A DNA stretch of 64,000 bases from Spirosoma rhododendri (GTDB lineage: Bacteria > Bacteroidota > Bacteroidia > Cytophagales > Spirosomataceae). Positions within the stretch are counted from its first letter, which is position 1; the number at the start of each line of letters is the position of its first letter. The stretch is from positions 3,115,001 through 3,179,000 of the forward strand of contig NZ_CP051677.1 of NCBI RefSeq assembly GCF_012849055.1. Direction: 5' to 3'. Shown piece after piece: positions 52,017-61,213 of the stretch. The notes beneath the pieces were generated by a model. It was given only the letters and a program-made list of their open reading frames with translations. It had not been told where the DNA came from and searched no databases. The position numbers and the translations under genes are program-made.

Positions 52017-54475
52017 ATGAAACACCTTTTCGGCCTGCTGCTGACCCTGATAACTACGCTGGGCTACGCTCAGACTGCCAACCTGAAACTTTGGTACGAT
52101 AAACCCTCGGGAACCGTCTGGGAGAATGCGTTGCCCGTTGGGAACGGGCGTCTGGGCGCGATGGTCTACGGCAACGTGCCCCAGGAAACGCTTCAACTCA
52201 ACGAAGGCACCGTCTGGAGCGGTAGCCCCAACCGCAACGACAACCCCGATGCAAAAGCGGTGCTCCCCGAAATCCGGCAACTGATTTTCGACGGCAAGCA
52301 GAAAGAAGCCGAACAATTGGCCAACAAGTCGATCATTACCAAAAAAACGCACGGGCAGATGTACCAGCCCGTCGGGAACCTGCTCCTGACGTTTGCCGGT
52401 CACGACACCTTTATCAACTATTACCGCGAACTCGACATCGAGCGGGCCGTCGCCAAAACGACCTACAAAGTTGGCGATGTGACCTACACCCGCGAAGTCA
52501 TTACGTCGCTCCCTAGCAACGTGCTGGTGGTGCAGCTATCGGCCGATAAGCCCGGCAAGCTGTCATTCGTGACGTCATTTACGAGCCTACACCCCAACGC
52601 CCTTATCAACACCACGAACCGCAACGAACTGATGCTGGCTGGCACCACCTCCGACCATGAGGGGGTACCCGGCAAAGTAAAGTTCAAGAGCTTAGCCCGC
52701 ATCAAAACCACCGGCGGCACGGTGTCGGCCAACGGGCAGACGCTGGTTGTCGACGGGGCCACGACTGCCACGATTTACCTGGCCATCGCCACCAACTTCG
52801 TCAACTACAACGACCTGAGCGGCAACGAGACGGAGCGCGTAACCGCCACGCTCGACAAGGCGTTTCGCCAGTCGTATGCCGCCCTGCTCAAACCGCACGT
52901 AGCCGCTTACCAACGCTATTTCAACCGGGTTCGTCTCGATCTTACGTCGACCGACGCGGCCAAACTACCGACTGACGAACGGCTGAAAAATTTCCGCTCT
53001 GTCAACGACCCGCAACTGGTTACGCTCTATTACCAGTACGGTCGGTATTTGCTCATCTGTTCGTCGCAGCCGGGGGGCAGGCGTCCAACCTGCAAGGTAT
53101 CTGGAACCGGAGTATGCGCCCGCCCTGGGACAGCAAGTACACCATCAATATCAACACGCAGATGAACTACTGGCCCGCCGAAAAAACGGGCCTGACCGAG
53201 ATGCACGAGCCGCTGTTTAGCCTGATCCGCGACCTGTCGCAGACGGGGCAGGAGACGGCGCGGGTCATGTACGGCGCACGCGGCTGGATGGCCCACCACA
53301 ACACCGATATCTGGCGCATCAACGGCCCGGTCGATGGCGCGTTCTGGGGTATGTGGACCGCCGGGGGCGCGTGGCTCAGTCAGCATCTGTGGGAACACTA
53401 TCTCTACACCGGCGACCGGGCGTTTCTGGCGTCGGCCTACCCGATTCTGAAAGGCGCGGCCCAGTTCTACGCCGATTTTCTGGTCGAGCACCCCAGGTAC
53501 AAATGGCTGGTCGTCACGCCGAGCACGTCGCCCGAAAACGCACCGAAGGCGCACGGCGGCTCGTCGCTGGACGCGGGCACGACGATGGACAATCAGATCG
53601 TGTTCGACGTGTTCAGCACCGCCATCCGCGTGGCCGACCTGCTGAAAACCGATCAATCCTTTGCCGACTCGCTCCGGCAGATGCGGGCTAAACTGCCGCC
53701 CATGCACATCGGGCAGCACGGGCAGTTGCAGGAGTGGCTCGACGATATCGACGACCCCGACGACAAGCACCGGCACATTTCGCACCTCTACGGCCTGTTT
53801 CCGTCGAACCAGATTTCGGCCTACCGCACGCCCAATCTGTTCAATGCCTCGCGCACGACGCTGACCCACCGGGGCGACGTCTCGACGGGCTGGAGCATGG
53901 GCTGGAAAGTGAACTGGTGGGCCAAACTCCAGGACGGCAACCACGCTTACACGCTCATCCAGAATCAGTTGACCCCGCTGGGTGTCAACAAAGAAGGGGG
54001 CGGTACGTACAACAACCTGTTCGACGCGCACCCGCCGTTTCAGATTGACGGGAATTTCGGCTGCACGTCGGGTATCACCGAAATGCTCCTGCAAAGCAAT
54101 GATGGTGCCCTCCACCTGCTGCCCGCCTTACCCAACGTCTGGCCGACGGGCAGTATAAGTGGCCTACGGGCGCGAGGTGGGTTCGAGATCGTGGCAATGG
54201 AATGGACCGGCGGTAAGCTGACGAAGATTGAAATCCGGTCGAACCTGGGCGGCAACCTGCGCATCCGCACGCCGAACGAACTGAAACGGAGCAAAGGGAC
54301 GCTGGCAACGGCATCAGGGACAAACCCAAACGAGTTCTACCAGACGGAGGAAACGCCCACGCCCATTGTTGCCACGTTGACTGATCCGGCCCCGGCCACC
54401 TCGCCCCTGAAACCAACCTGGCTCTACGACATACCCACACAGCGCGGCACTGTCTACACGCTGGTCGCGCAATAA
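52017..54475 (+). pseudogene. GH95 alpha-L-fucosidase-like glycoside hydrolase, frameshifted
   Basis: The first frame has signal peptide MKHLFGLLLTLITTLGYAQ and the GH95 N-domain (ENALPVGNGRLGAMVYGN, LNEGTVWSGSPNRND). It loses frame at SSQPGG. The rest ([31 protein letters not shown]) continues to 54475 with the (alpha/alpha)6 catalytic domain. One missing G in GGGGGG 53072-53077 restores 819 aa, typical for GH95. Family enzymes release alpha-1,2-L-fucose from xyloglucan or milk oligosaccharides; some act on L-galactose. It links this locus to the L-fucose genes at 38.4-42.1 kb. Confidence 0.92.
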
Positions 54476-54711
54476 ACCCCCAACCCCCTAAAGGGGGCTC
54501 TGCTCACCAGTGGAACAAGCCCCCTTTAGGGCAGGGCTGTTAAGTTCTAGTTCGTTTACCCCCCAGCCCCCTAAAGGGGGAGCATTCCGCGAATGAACAG
54601 CTCCCCCTTCAGGGGGCTGGGGGGTAAACAGATCTAAGGAAATTTGGCAATAGATAACACCAAGTCAAGAACTTAACAGCCCTGCCCTTCAGGGGGCTGG
54701 GGGGTAGACCA
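54474..54711. repeat. Nested inverted repeats between the GH95 and GH43 genes (F4)
   Basis: An outer pair, CAGGGCTGTTAAGTTCT at 54532-54548 and its complement at 54668-54684, encloses an inner pair around GTTTACCCCCCAGCCCCC at ~54554-54630. Further CCCCCTAAAGGGGG-like units lie outside. The C/G-rich words resemble repeats common in Bacteroidota intergenic DNA, but the nested build is notable. No gene is seen in this 297-bp gap. Confidence 0.8.
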
Positions 54712-54772
54712 AGTCAGCAAAAAAAGGCTCCTCCGGGGCTACCACAAACGCATACAGAAAACGATTCAATTC

Positions 54773-56452
54773 ATGAAAAAACGCATTATTACAGCTCTTT
54801 GTGCTGCCCTGCTCGCAGGCATGGGCCAAGTAACGCTGGCGCAGACGACAACGCTGGTCAACCCCATCATGACCGGGTTTTATCCCGACCCCAGCATCGT
54901 GAAGGTGGGCAGCGACTATTACCTCATTAACTCCACGTTCTCGTACTTCCCCGGCATCCCGGTATTGCACAGCAAAGACCTCAAAAACTGGAAGCAGATC
55001 GGTAACGTCATCGAACGGCCCGAGCAGATGGATTTTATGGGCGAACGCATGACGCGGGGTCTGTTTGCGCCCGCCATCAGTTACCACAAAGGCACGTACT
55101 ACGTCACCTGCACCGACATCGACCACGACGGCAACTTTGTCGTGACGGCGACGAATCCGGCGGGGCCGTGGAGCAACCCGGTGAAGCTGCCGGAAGTGAA
55201 AGGCATCGACCCGTCGCTGTATTTCGATGAGTCGACCGACAAGGCGTACATCCTGTACAACAGCGATGCACCTGACCGCAAACCGCTTTACCCCGGCCAT
55301 CGGACGATTCGGATGTATGAGTTCGACGCTAAAAACCTGAAAGTTTTGGGCGAGGAAAAACAGCTTGTCAACGGTGGGGTCGATCTGAGCAAAAAGCCCG
55401 TCTGGATCGAGGGACCGCACATTATGAAGCGCAACAACTGGTACTACCTCTACGCGGCTGAGGGCGGTACGTCGGTCAATCACTCCGAGGTGGTGCTGCG
55501 GAGCAAAGACGTCTGGGGGCCGTATGTGCCGTTCGAGGGAAACCCGATCCTGACCCAGCGCGGCCTGCCCGCCGACCGCAAAGACCCGATCACCTCGGCG
55601 GGACACGCGCAGTTCGTGGAGGGGCCGGACGGTAAGTGGTATTCGATTTTCCTGGCGGTCCGGCCGTACGAGGGCAACTACTACAACACCGGCCGCGAAA
55701 CGTTTATCGCCCCCCTGACCTGGACCAACGACTGGCCCATGATCGAACACGGCGAGAAGCCCATTGCCTATAGTTACGTTGGCAATTTTAAAGAAGTGAA
55801 GCAGAAAGACGCCCGTCCCCAGAACGGTAACTTCGCCTACACCATCAACTTCGACAAGACGCTCGACCCGGCCCTGCTGTTCCTGCGTACCCGCGACGAC
55901 AAGTCGTTCAGCCTGGGTAAAGCCAACGGGTTAACGATGAATCTCAAGCCGGAAACGATTTCGGAAATGGGTAACCCGTCGTTCATCGGTAAACGGCAGC
56001 AACACCTGTACTGTACCGCCGAAACTGCGCTTGATTTCACGGCTAAGTCGGCCGATGAAAAGGCGGGGCTGGTCATCTTCCAGGATGAAAAGCACTTCTA
56101 TTTTCTGGCCAAATCGACCGAACAGGGTAAGCCCGTGGTACAGCTTTTCAAGAGCACTAACGACAAGAATCTGGAGCTGCTGGCCCATACCCCCGTATCG
56201 GCCGACGCGAAGAAGATAATGCTCCGTATCGACGCCAAAGGCGATGCGTATGATTTCTACGTAGCCGACAAACCCAACGACTGGAAACTACTCAAAGACA
56301 AGGTCGACGGAAAGTTTCTGAGCACACAGGTGGCTGGCGGTTTCATTGGCTGCGTATTCGGCCTGTACGCTACCTCGTCGGGAAGTAACTCAGACAACCA
56401 CGCGTCTTTTAACTACCTGCGGTACAGCGGCAACGACCCGATGTACAAGTAA
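54773..56452 (+). CDS. GH43 glycoside hydrolase (beta-xylosidase / alpha-L-arabinofuranosidase type) with C-terminal lectin-like domain
   Basis: A 559-aa protein with signal peptide (ALCAALLAGMGQVTLAQ). The five-blade propeller has its catalytic base in GFYPDPSIVKVGSDYYL, the pKa modulator in KGIDPSLYFDES, and the acid in VWIEGPHIMKRNNWYYLYAA. The last ~200 residues form a beta-sandwich (concanavalin-like, often fused to GH43). It would act in the periplasm on xylose or arabinose side chains of the imported oligosaccharide; the substrate needs subfamily assignment. Confidence 0.9.
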   Translation: MKKRIITALCAALLAGMGQVTLAQTTTLVNPIMTGFYPDPSIVKVGSDYYLINSTFSYFPGIPVLHSKDLKNWKQIGNVIERPEQMDFMGERMTRGLFAPAISYHKGTYYVTCTDIDHDGNFVVTATNPAGPWSNPVKLPEVKGIDPSLYFDESTDKAYILYNSDAPDRKPLYPGHRTIRMYEFDAKNLKVLGEEKQLVNGGVDLSKKPVWIEGPHIMKRNNWYYLYAAEGGTSVNHSEVVLRSKDVWGPYVPFEGNPILTQRGLPADRKDPITSAGHAQFVEGPDGKWYSIFLAVRPYEGNYYNTGRETFIAPLTWTNDWPMIEHGEKPIAYSYVGNFKEVKQKDARPQNGNFAYTINFDKTLDPALLFLRTRDDKSFSLGKANGLTMNLKPETISEMGNPSFIGKRQQHLYCTAETALDFTAKSADEKAGLVIFQDEKHFYFLAKSTEQGKPVVQLFKSTNDKNLELLAHTPVSADAKKIMLRIDAKGDAYDFYVADKPNDWKLLKDKVDGKFLSTQVAGGFIGCVFGLYATSSGSNSDNHASFNYLRYSGNDPMYK

Positions 56453-56456
56453 GGCT

Positions 56457-56647
56457 TTACCCCTAAATCTCCCTGAAGGTATTTAGAGGTTGTTTGGGGA
56501 AGCGTTTCTGTCATCCCGACGACAGGAGGGATCTTCGGTAACAGGCGGTTTTGTTTGCTCTTACCGAAGATCCCTCCTACGTCGGGATGACAAAAAGGCA
56601 ATTTCGACGCAGGAGGGATCTTCCCCAAACAACCTCTTAGGGGTAAA
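56457..56647. repeat. Nested inverted repeats with family F2 copy 2 inside
   Basis: Outer arms are TTTACCCCTAA at 56457-56467 with TTAGGGGTAAA at 56637-56647, then GAGGTTGTTTGGGGA near 56486-56500 with its complement near 56622-56636. Inside lies the TGTCATCCCGACG hairpin (56509-56592), the same family as at 21501-21591. A further GGAGGGATCTTC half-copy follows. It looks like one repeat placed in the loop of another. Confidence 0.82.
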
Positions 56648-56678
56648 AATGAGGTAAACAACCAATGCTTAATCAACT

Positions 56679-59061
56679 ATGAATCGATTCTTCGTCGGGC
56701 TGGCTTGTGTCTGTTTGGGTTTGTGTGGTTATGACACGAATGCGCAGAATCGGCTGTATGCTAACGAATTTCCGTTGCGTGACGTGACGCTGCTCGATGG
56801 ACCGTTCAGGCATGCTCAGGACCTGAACGCGCAGACCTTACTCAGCTATGACGTCGACCGGCTGCTGGCTCCGTTTCGGAAGGAAGCCGGACTGCCGCCC
56901 AAAGCCGCCGACTTCAAAAACTGGGCGGGGCTGGACGGGCACGTCGGTGGACATTACCTGTCGGCGCTGGCGATGAACGCAGCCACGGGCAACGCCGACT
57001 GTCAGCAGCGCCTGAAGTACATGCTGGCCGAGCTGAAAGCCTGTCAGGAAGCCAGTGCGAAAAACAATCCGGACTGGGGCGTGGGCTATGTGGGTGGCGT
57101 ACCCGACAGCAAAACCGTCTGGTCGACGTTTAGAACGGGCGATTTCAAGGCGTACCACAACGCCTGGGTGCCGTGGTACAACGTCCATAAATTGTACAGC
57201 GGTTTGCGCGACGCTTGGCTGTACACCGGCGACGAAACCGCCAAAACGGTATTCCTGAACTTCTGCGATTGGGGTATGGCCATTACGTCGGCGCTGTCGG
57301 ATGCGCAGATGGAGTCGATGCTGAACACGGAGCATGGTGGCATGAATGAGATGTTTGCCGACGCTTATCAGATGACCGGCAACGCGAAGTACCTGACGGC
57401 TGCCCGGCGGTTTTCACACCACCAGCTCCTCGATCCGATGGCTGCTGGTAAAGACAACCTGGATAACAAGCACGCCAATACGCAGGTACCCAAAGCCATC
57501 GGGTTTCATCGCATTGGCGAGCTGGCCCACGACGAGCAGTACACCAAAGCGGGTACGTTTTTCTGGGAGGCCGTTACGCAGAACCGAAGTCTGGCGTTGG
57601 GCGGCAATAGTCGGCGCGAGTTTTTCCCCAGTAAAGCCGCCAGTACCGATTTCGTCAGCGACGTAGAGGGGCCGGAGTCGTGTAATACGTACAACATGCT
57701 GAAACTGACGGAGGACGTCTTTCGGGCAAAGCCTGACGCCCGGTACGTTGACTTTTACGAACGCGCCCTGTTTAACCACATCCTGTCGACGCAACACCCC
57801 GCCAATGGGGGTACGTGTATTTTACCCCCGCCCGGCCGCGCCACTACCGGGTCTATTCGACGCCCAACGAAGCCATGTGGTGCTGCGTGGGGAGCGGGAT
57901 GGAAAACCACGGCAAATACGGGCAGTTCATCTACACCCATCAGCACGATTCGCTGTTTGTGAACCTGTTCGTGGCGTCGGAACTGAACTGGCGCGACAAG
58001 AAAATCAAGCTGCGGCAGACGACCCGTTTCCCTGATGAGGAGCAGACTAAACTGACCATCACGGAGGGGGCGGGCACCTTTCCGATGCTGATTCGGTACC
58101 CGTCGTGGGTTGAGGCCGGGGCGTTGAGATTGGCCGTCAACGGGAAGAACGTGGCTTACTCAGCACAGCCGGGATCATACGTTGCGGTGAAACGGGCCTG
58201 GAAAAAAGGCGATGTGCTAACGGTTGACTTACCGATGCATAATACCGTGGAGCGGATGCCCAACGTACCCAATTACGTCGCGATTCTGCACGGCCCGATA
58301 CTGCTGGGTGCCAAAACCGGAACCGAAAACATGCCGGGTTTGCTGGCCGACGACAGCCGCTGGGGGCACATCGCCGGTGGCGAACGTCTGCCCGTCGACA
58401 AAGCCCCGATTCTTATCGCCGATAACTCGTCGGCAATCACTGATGAACTGGTGCCGGTAGCGGGTAAATCGTTGACGTACAAGCTGCCAGCAAAGCGATT
58501 GGTCAACGCGTCGAATCTCGTGCTGGAGCCGTTTTATCGCATCCACGACGCCCGCTACATGATGTACTGGATGGCCCTGAGCAACGCCAACTACCGCACG
58601 TACCTCGACTCTATCGCCGGTATAGAGCGCGAGACGCTGGCGCTGCAAAAACGCACTGTCGACGCGGTTGCGCCCGGTGAACAGCAGCCCGAGGTCGACC
58701 ATGCCATGCAGAGCGAGAAGTCGAAGAAAGGGTCGTCGCAGGATGCGTTCTGGCGCGACGCGAGCAACGGTGGCTATTTCAGCTACAACCTGACTACCGA
58801 GGGGGCGACCGATCTGAGTCTGATGGTCCGGTACTGGGGGCGGAGTGGGGCAACCACAAATTCGATATCTACGTCGATGACCAGAAACTGGCGACGGAAG
58901 ACAATACGGGCCGCTGGAATCAGTCGGCGTTCAAAGACATAACGTACCCCATTCCATCGTCGATGGTAGCGGGCAAAAAGACTGTCCGGGTGAAGTTTCA
59001 GGCCCTGCCGCAGAGTGCTGCCGGGCCGGTGTATTACGTCCGGTTGGTGAAAAAAGAGTGA
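56679..59061 (+). pseudogene. GH127 beta-L-arabinofuranosidase-like (DUF1680), two frameshifts
   Basis: Three frame pieces form one protein. The first (56679 to ~57810) has EFPLRDVTLLDGPF, the AGLDGHVGGHYLSALAMN helix and NTEHGGMNE and GPESCNTYNM, which hold Zn-binding Glu and Cys residues. The second (~57812 to 58840) has EAMWCCVGSGMENHG, the double-Cys nucleophile site. The third continues as KFDIYVDDQKL to KKE at 59061. One missing G each in runs 57807-57811 and 58836-58840 restores about 794 aa, normal for GH127. The enzyme removes beta-L-arabinofuranose. Two independent lesions in one gene are unusual. Confidence 0.9.
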
Positions 59062-59097
59062 TCATAAACCCCCAAACACAAACACAAAAACGTACCA

Positions 59098-59607
59098 ATG
59101 AAAACCTTTTCGCTATTTATTCTCACGCTGTTACTAACCCACTTCGGTGTAGCCCAATCCAATTTTACCAGTAAAGTGATTGGGGTCGGCGTGGTCGTGG
59201 CCGACGTTGATAAGTCGGTCGACTTCTACGTCAATGGCATCGGCATGGTCAAAACGGGCAATTTCACCATCACTGAAGACTTTGGTAAACGCTCGGGTCT
59301 GAGCAATGGGGTGGCAGCGGCAGTCACGATTCTCAAACTCGAGAACAGCCCCGAAGCCACCGACTGGAAGCTGATGAGCTTCGGCAAAAAGGCGTCTCAC
59401 CCGAAGCCGAAGTATATTCAGGACGACACGGGGATGCAGTACATCACGATTCAGGTGAAAGCCCTGCAACCCATCATCGACCGGCTGACTAAGATGAAGG
59501 TGCCGTTTCTGGGTAGTACGCCGACACTCCTCAACGACAAGGCGCATTTCGTGTTCGTGCAGGACCCCGACGGCAATTTCATCGAGCTGATTGGCCCACT
59601 CAACTAG
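59098..59607 (+). CDS. VOC-family (glyoxalase-like) protein with signal peptide
   Basis: A 169-aa protein with signal peptide (MKTFSLFILTLLLTHFGVAQ). It has one vicinal-oxygen-chelate domain: GVVVADVDKSVDFYVNGIGM at the start, and FVFVQDPDGNFIELIGPL at the end, where the Glu would be a metal ligand. Secreted VOC proteins occur in some polysaccharide loci, with unknown function. It sits 37 nt after the GH127 gene and 28 nt before the next GH43 gene, so it belongs to the same transcript. Confidence 0.85.
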   Translation: MKTFSLFILTLLLTHFGVAQSNFTSKVIGVGVVVADVDKSVDFYVNGIGMVKTGNFTITEDFGKRSGLSNGVAAAVTILKLENSPEATDWKLMSFGKKASHPKPKYIQDDTGMQYITIQVKALQPIIDRLTKMKVPFLGSTPTLLNDKAHFVFVQDPDGNFIELIGPLN

Positions 59608-59634
59608 ACCCCGTCGCTGTACACGATTACGCTC

Positions 59635-61188
59635 ATGAAATACCTGTTGATTTGCCTTACCGGGTTGCTGGTTCTGTCGGGACAACCGTCGGCGCTGGCG
59701 CAGAAAGCGACTAACCCGATCATCTTCGCCGACGTCCCCGATCTGGCCATGATTCGGGTGGGCAAGACGTATTACATGAGCAGTACCACCATGCACCTGA
59801 GCCCCGGCCTGCCGATCATGAAATCGACGGATCTGGTGAACTGGAAGCTGGTGGGCTACGCCTACGACACGCTGGCTACCGTCGACGCGCTGAACCTGAC
59901 CAATGGCCAAAGCACCTACGGGCGGGGTTCGTGGGCGAGTAGTCTGCGGCTGCACAACGGCACCTACTACGCCACCACCTTCGCCCAGACGACGGGCCGG
60001 ACGCACGTCTACAGCACAAAAAACATTGAGAAAGGGCCGTGGAAAGCCGTTTCGTTTAAACCGTCCTTTCACGACCATAGCCTCTTTTTCGACGATGATG
60101 GCCGGGTGTATATGGTCTACGGTGCGGGTAAACTCCGCATTGTCGAACTAAACGCCGATGTATCGGGGGTAAAACCCGGCACCGAGCGGGTGCTCATCGA
60201 AAACGCCAGCGAACCATCGGGTACGGGTCGGGGATTGCCCGCCGAAGGCTCGCAGTTGTTCAAGGTCAACGGCAAGTACTACCTCTTTAACATCACCTGG
60301 CCGCAGGGCGGTATGCGGACCGTCGTGATCCACCGCGCCGATCAGCTTGCTGGCCCCTGGGAGGGACGGATTGGGTTGCAGGACCTGGGCGTGGCGCAGG
60401 GTGGGCTGATCGACACGCCCGACGGCCGGTGGTTTGCGTACCTATTCCGCGACTTCGGGGGCGTGGGGCGGATTCCGTATCTGGTGCCGGTAACGTGGAA
60501 AGACGGCTGGCCTGTGCTGGGCGTCGACGGGAAAGTGACACAGACGCTCGACCTGCCCGCCAGTAACGGGCTGATTCCCGGCATCGTGGCGTCGGATGAG
60601 TTTACCCGCAAAAGGGGCGAACCGGCGCTGCCGCTGGCGTGGCAGTGGAACCATAACCCCGATAATAGCCTGTGGTCTGTTTCGGAGCGAAACGGCTTTC
60701 TGCGCCTGAAAACCGGGCGCACCGATACCTCGTTCGTAATGGCTCGCAACACGCTCACGCAGCGGACCATCGGCCCCCAATGCACCGGCTCCACCCGGCT
60801 CGACGTGTCGAAGCTAACCGACGGCGATTTCGCGGGCCTGAGCCTGTTGCAGAAACAGTACGGGTTGGTGGGGGTAAAACAAACCGACGGCACCCGAGCC
60901 ATCGTGATGGTCAGTGCCGCGTCGGGTAAAGCCGTCGAGATGCAGCGGGTGCCGCTGTCGGCGTCGGTCGTTTACCTGAAAGCCGAATGCGATTTCCGCG
61001 ACCGAAAAGACACCGGCCGTTTCTTCTACAGCCTCGACGGCAAAACGTGGGAGGCCATTGGTGAACCGATCAAAATGCCCTACACCATCCCGCATTTCAT
61101 GGGCTACCGTTTCGGCCTGTTCAATTACGCCACCCGTCAGCCGGGTGGGTACGCCGATTTTGACTACTTCCGCGTAAACAGTCAATAA
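59635..61188 (+). CDS. GH43 glycoside hydrolase, second, subfamily 12-like
   Basis: A 517-aa protein with signal peptide (LICLTGLLVLSGQPSALAQ). Catalytic positions lie in FADVPDLAMIRVGKTYYM (base), FHDHSLFFDDDGRVYMVYG (modulator) and LPAEGSQLFKVNGKYYLF (acid). The pattern MHLSPGLPIMKSTDLVNW resembles GH43 subfamily 12, often exo-alpha-L-arabinofuranosidase or beta-xylosidase; the subfamily number should be checked. A C-terminal beta-sandwich follows (~320-515). It differs from the GH43 at 54.8 kb, so the locus handles more than one side-chain linkage. Confidence 0.9.
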   Translation: MKYLLICLTGLLVLSGQPSALAQKATNPIIFADVPDLAMIRVGKTYYMSSTTMHLSPGLPIMKSTDLVNWKLVGYAYDTLATVDALNLTNGQSTYGRGSWASSLRLHNGTYYATTFAQTTGRTHVYSTKNIEKGPWKAVSFKPSFHDHSLFFDDDGRVYMVYGAGKLRIVELNADVSGVKPGTERVLIENASEPSGTGRGLPAEGSQLFKVNGKYYLFNITWPQGGMRTVVIHRADQLAGPWEGRIGLQDLGVAQGGLIDTPDGRWFAYLFRDFGGVGRIPYLVPVTWKDGWPVLGVDGKVTQTLDLPASNGLIPGIVASDEFTRKRGEPALPLAWQWNHNPDNSLWSVSERNGFLRLKTGRTDTSFVMARNTLTQRTIGPQCTGSTRLDVSKLTDGDFAGLSLLQKQYGLVGVKQTDGTRAIVMVSAASGKAVEMQRVPLSASVVYLKAECDFRDRKDTGRFFYSLDGKTWEAIGEPIKMPYTIPHFMGYRFGLFNYATRQPGGYADFDYFRVNSQ

Positions 61189-61213
61189 CTACCTTAAAAC
61201 CAACCCTTAACCG

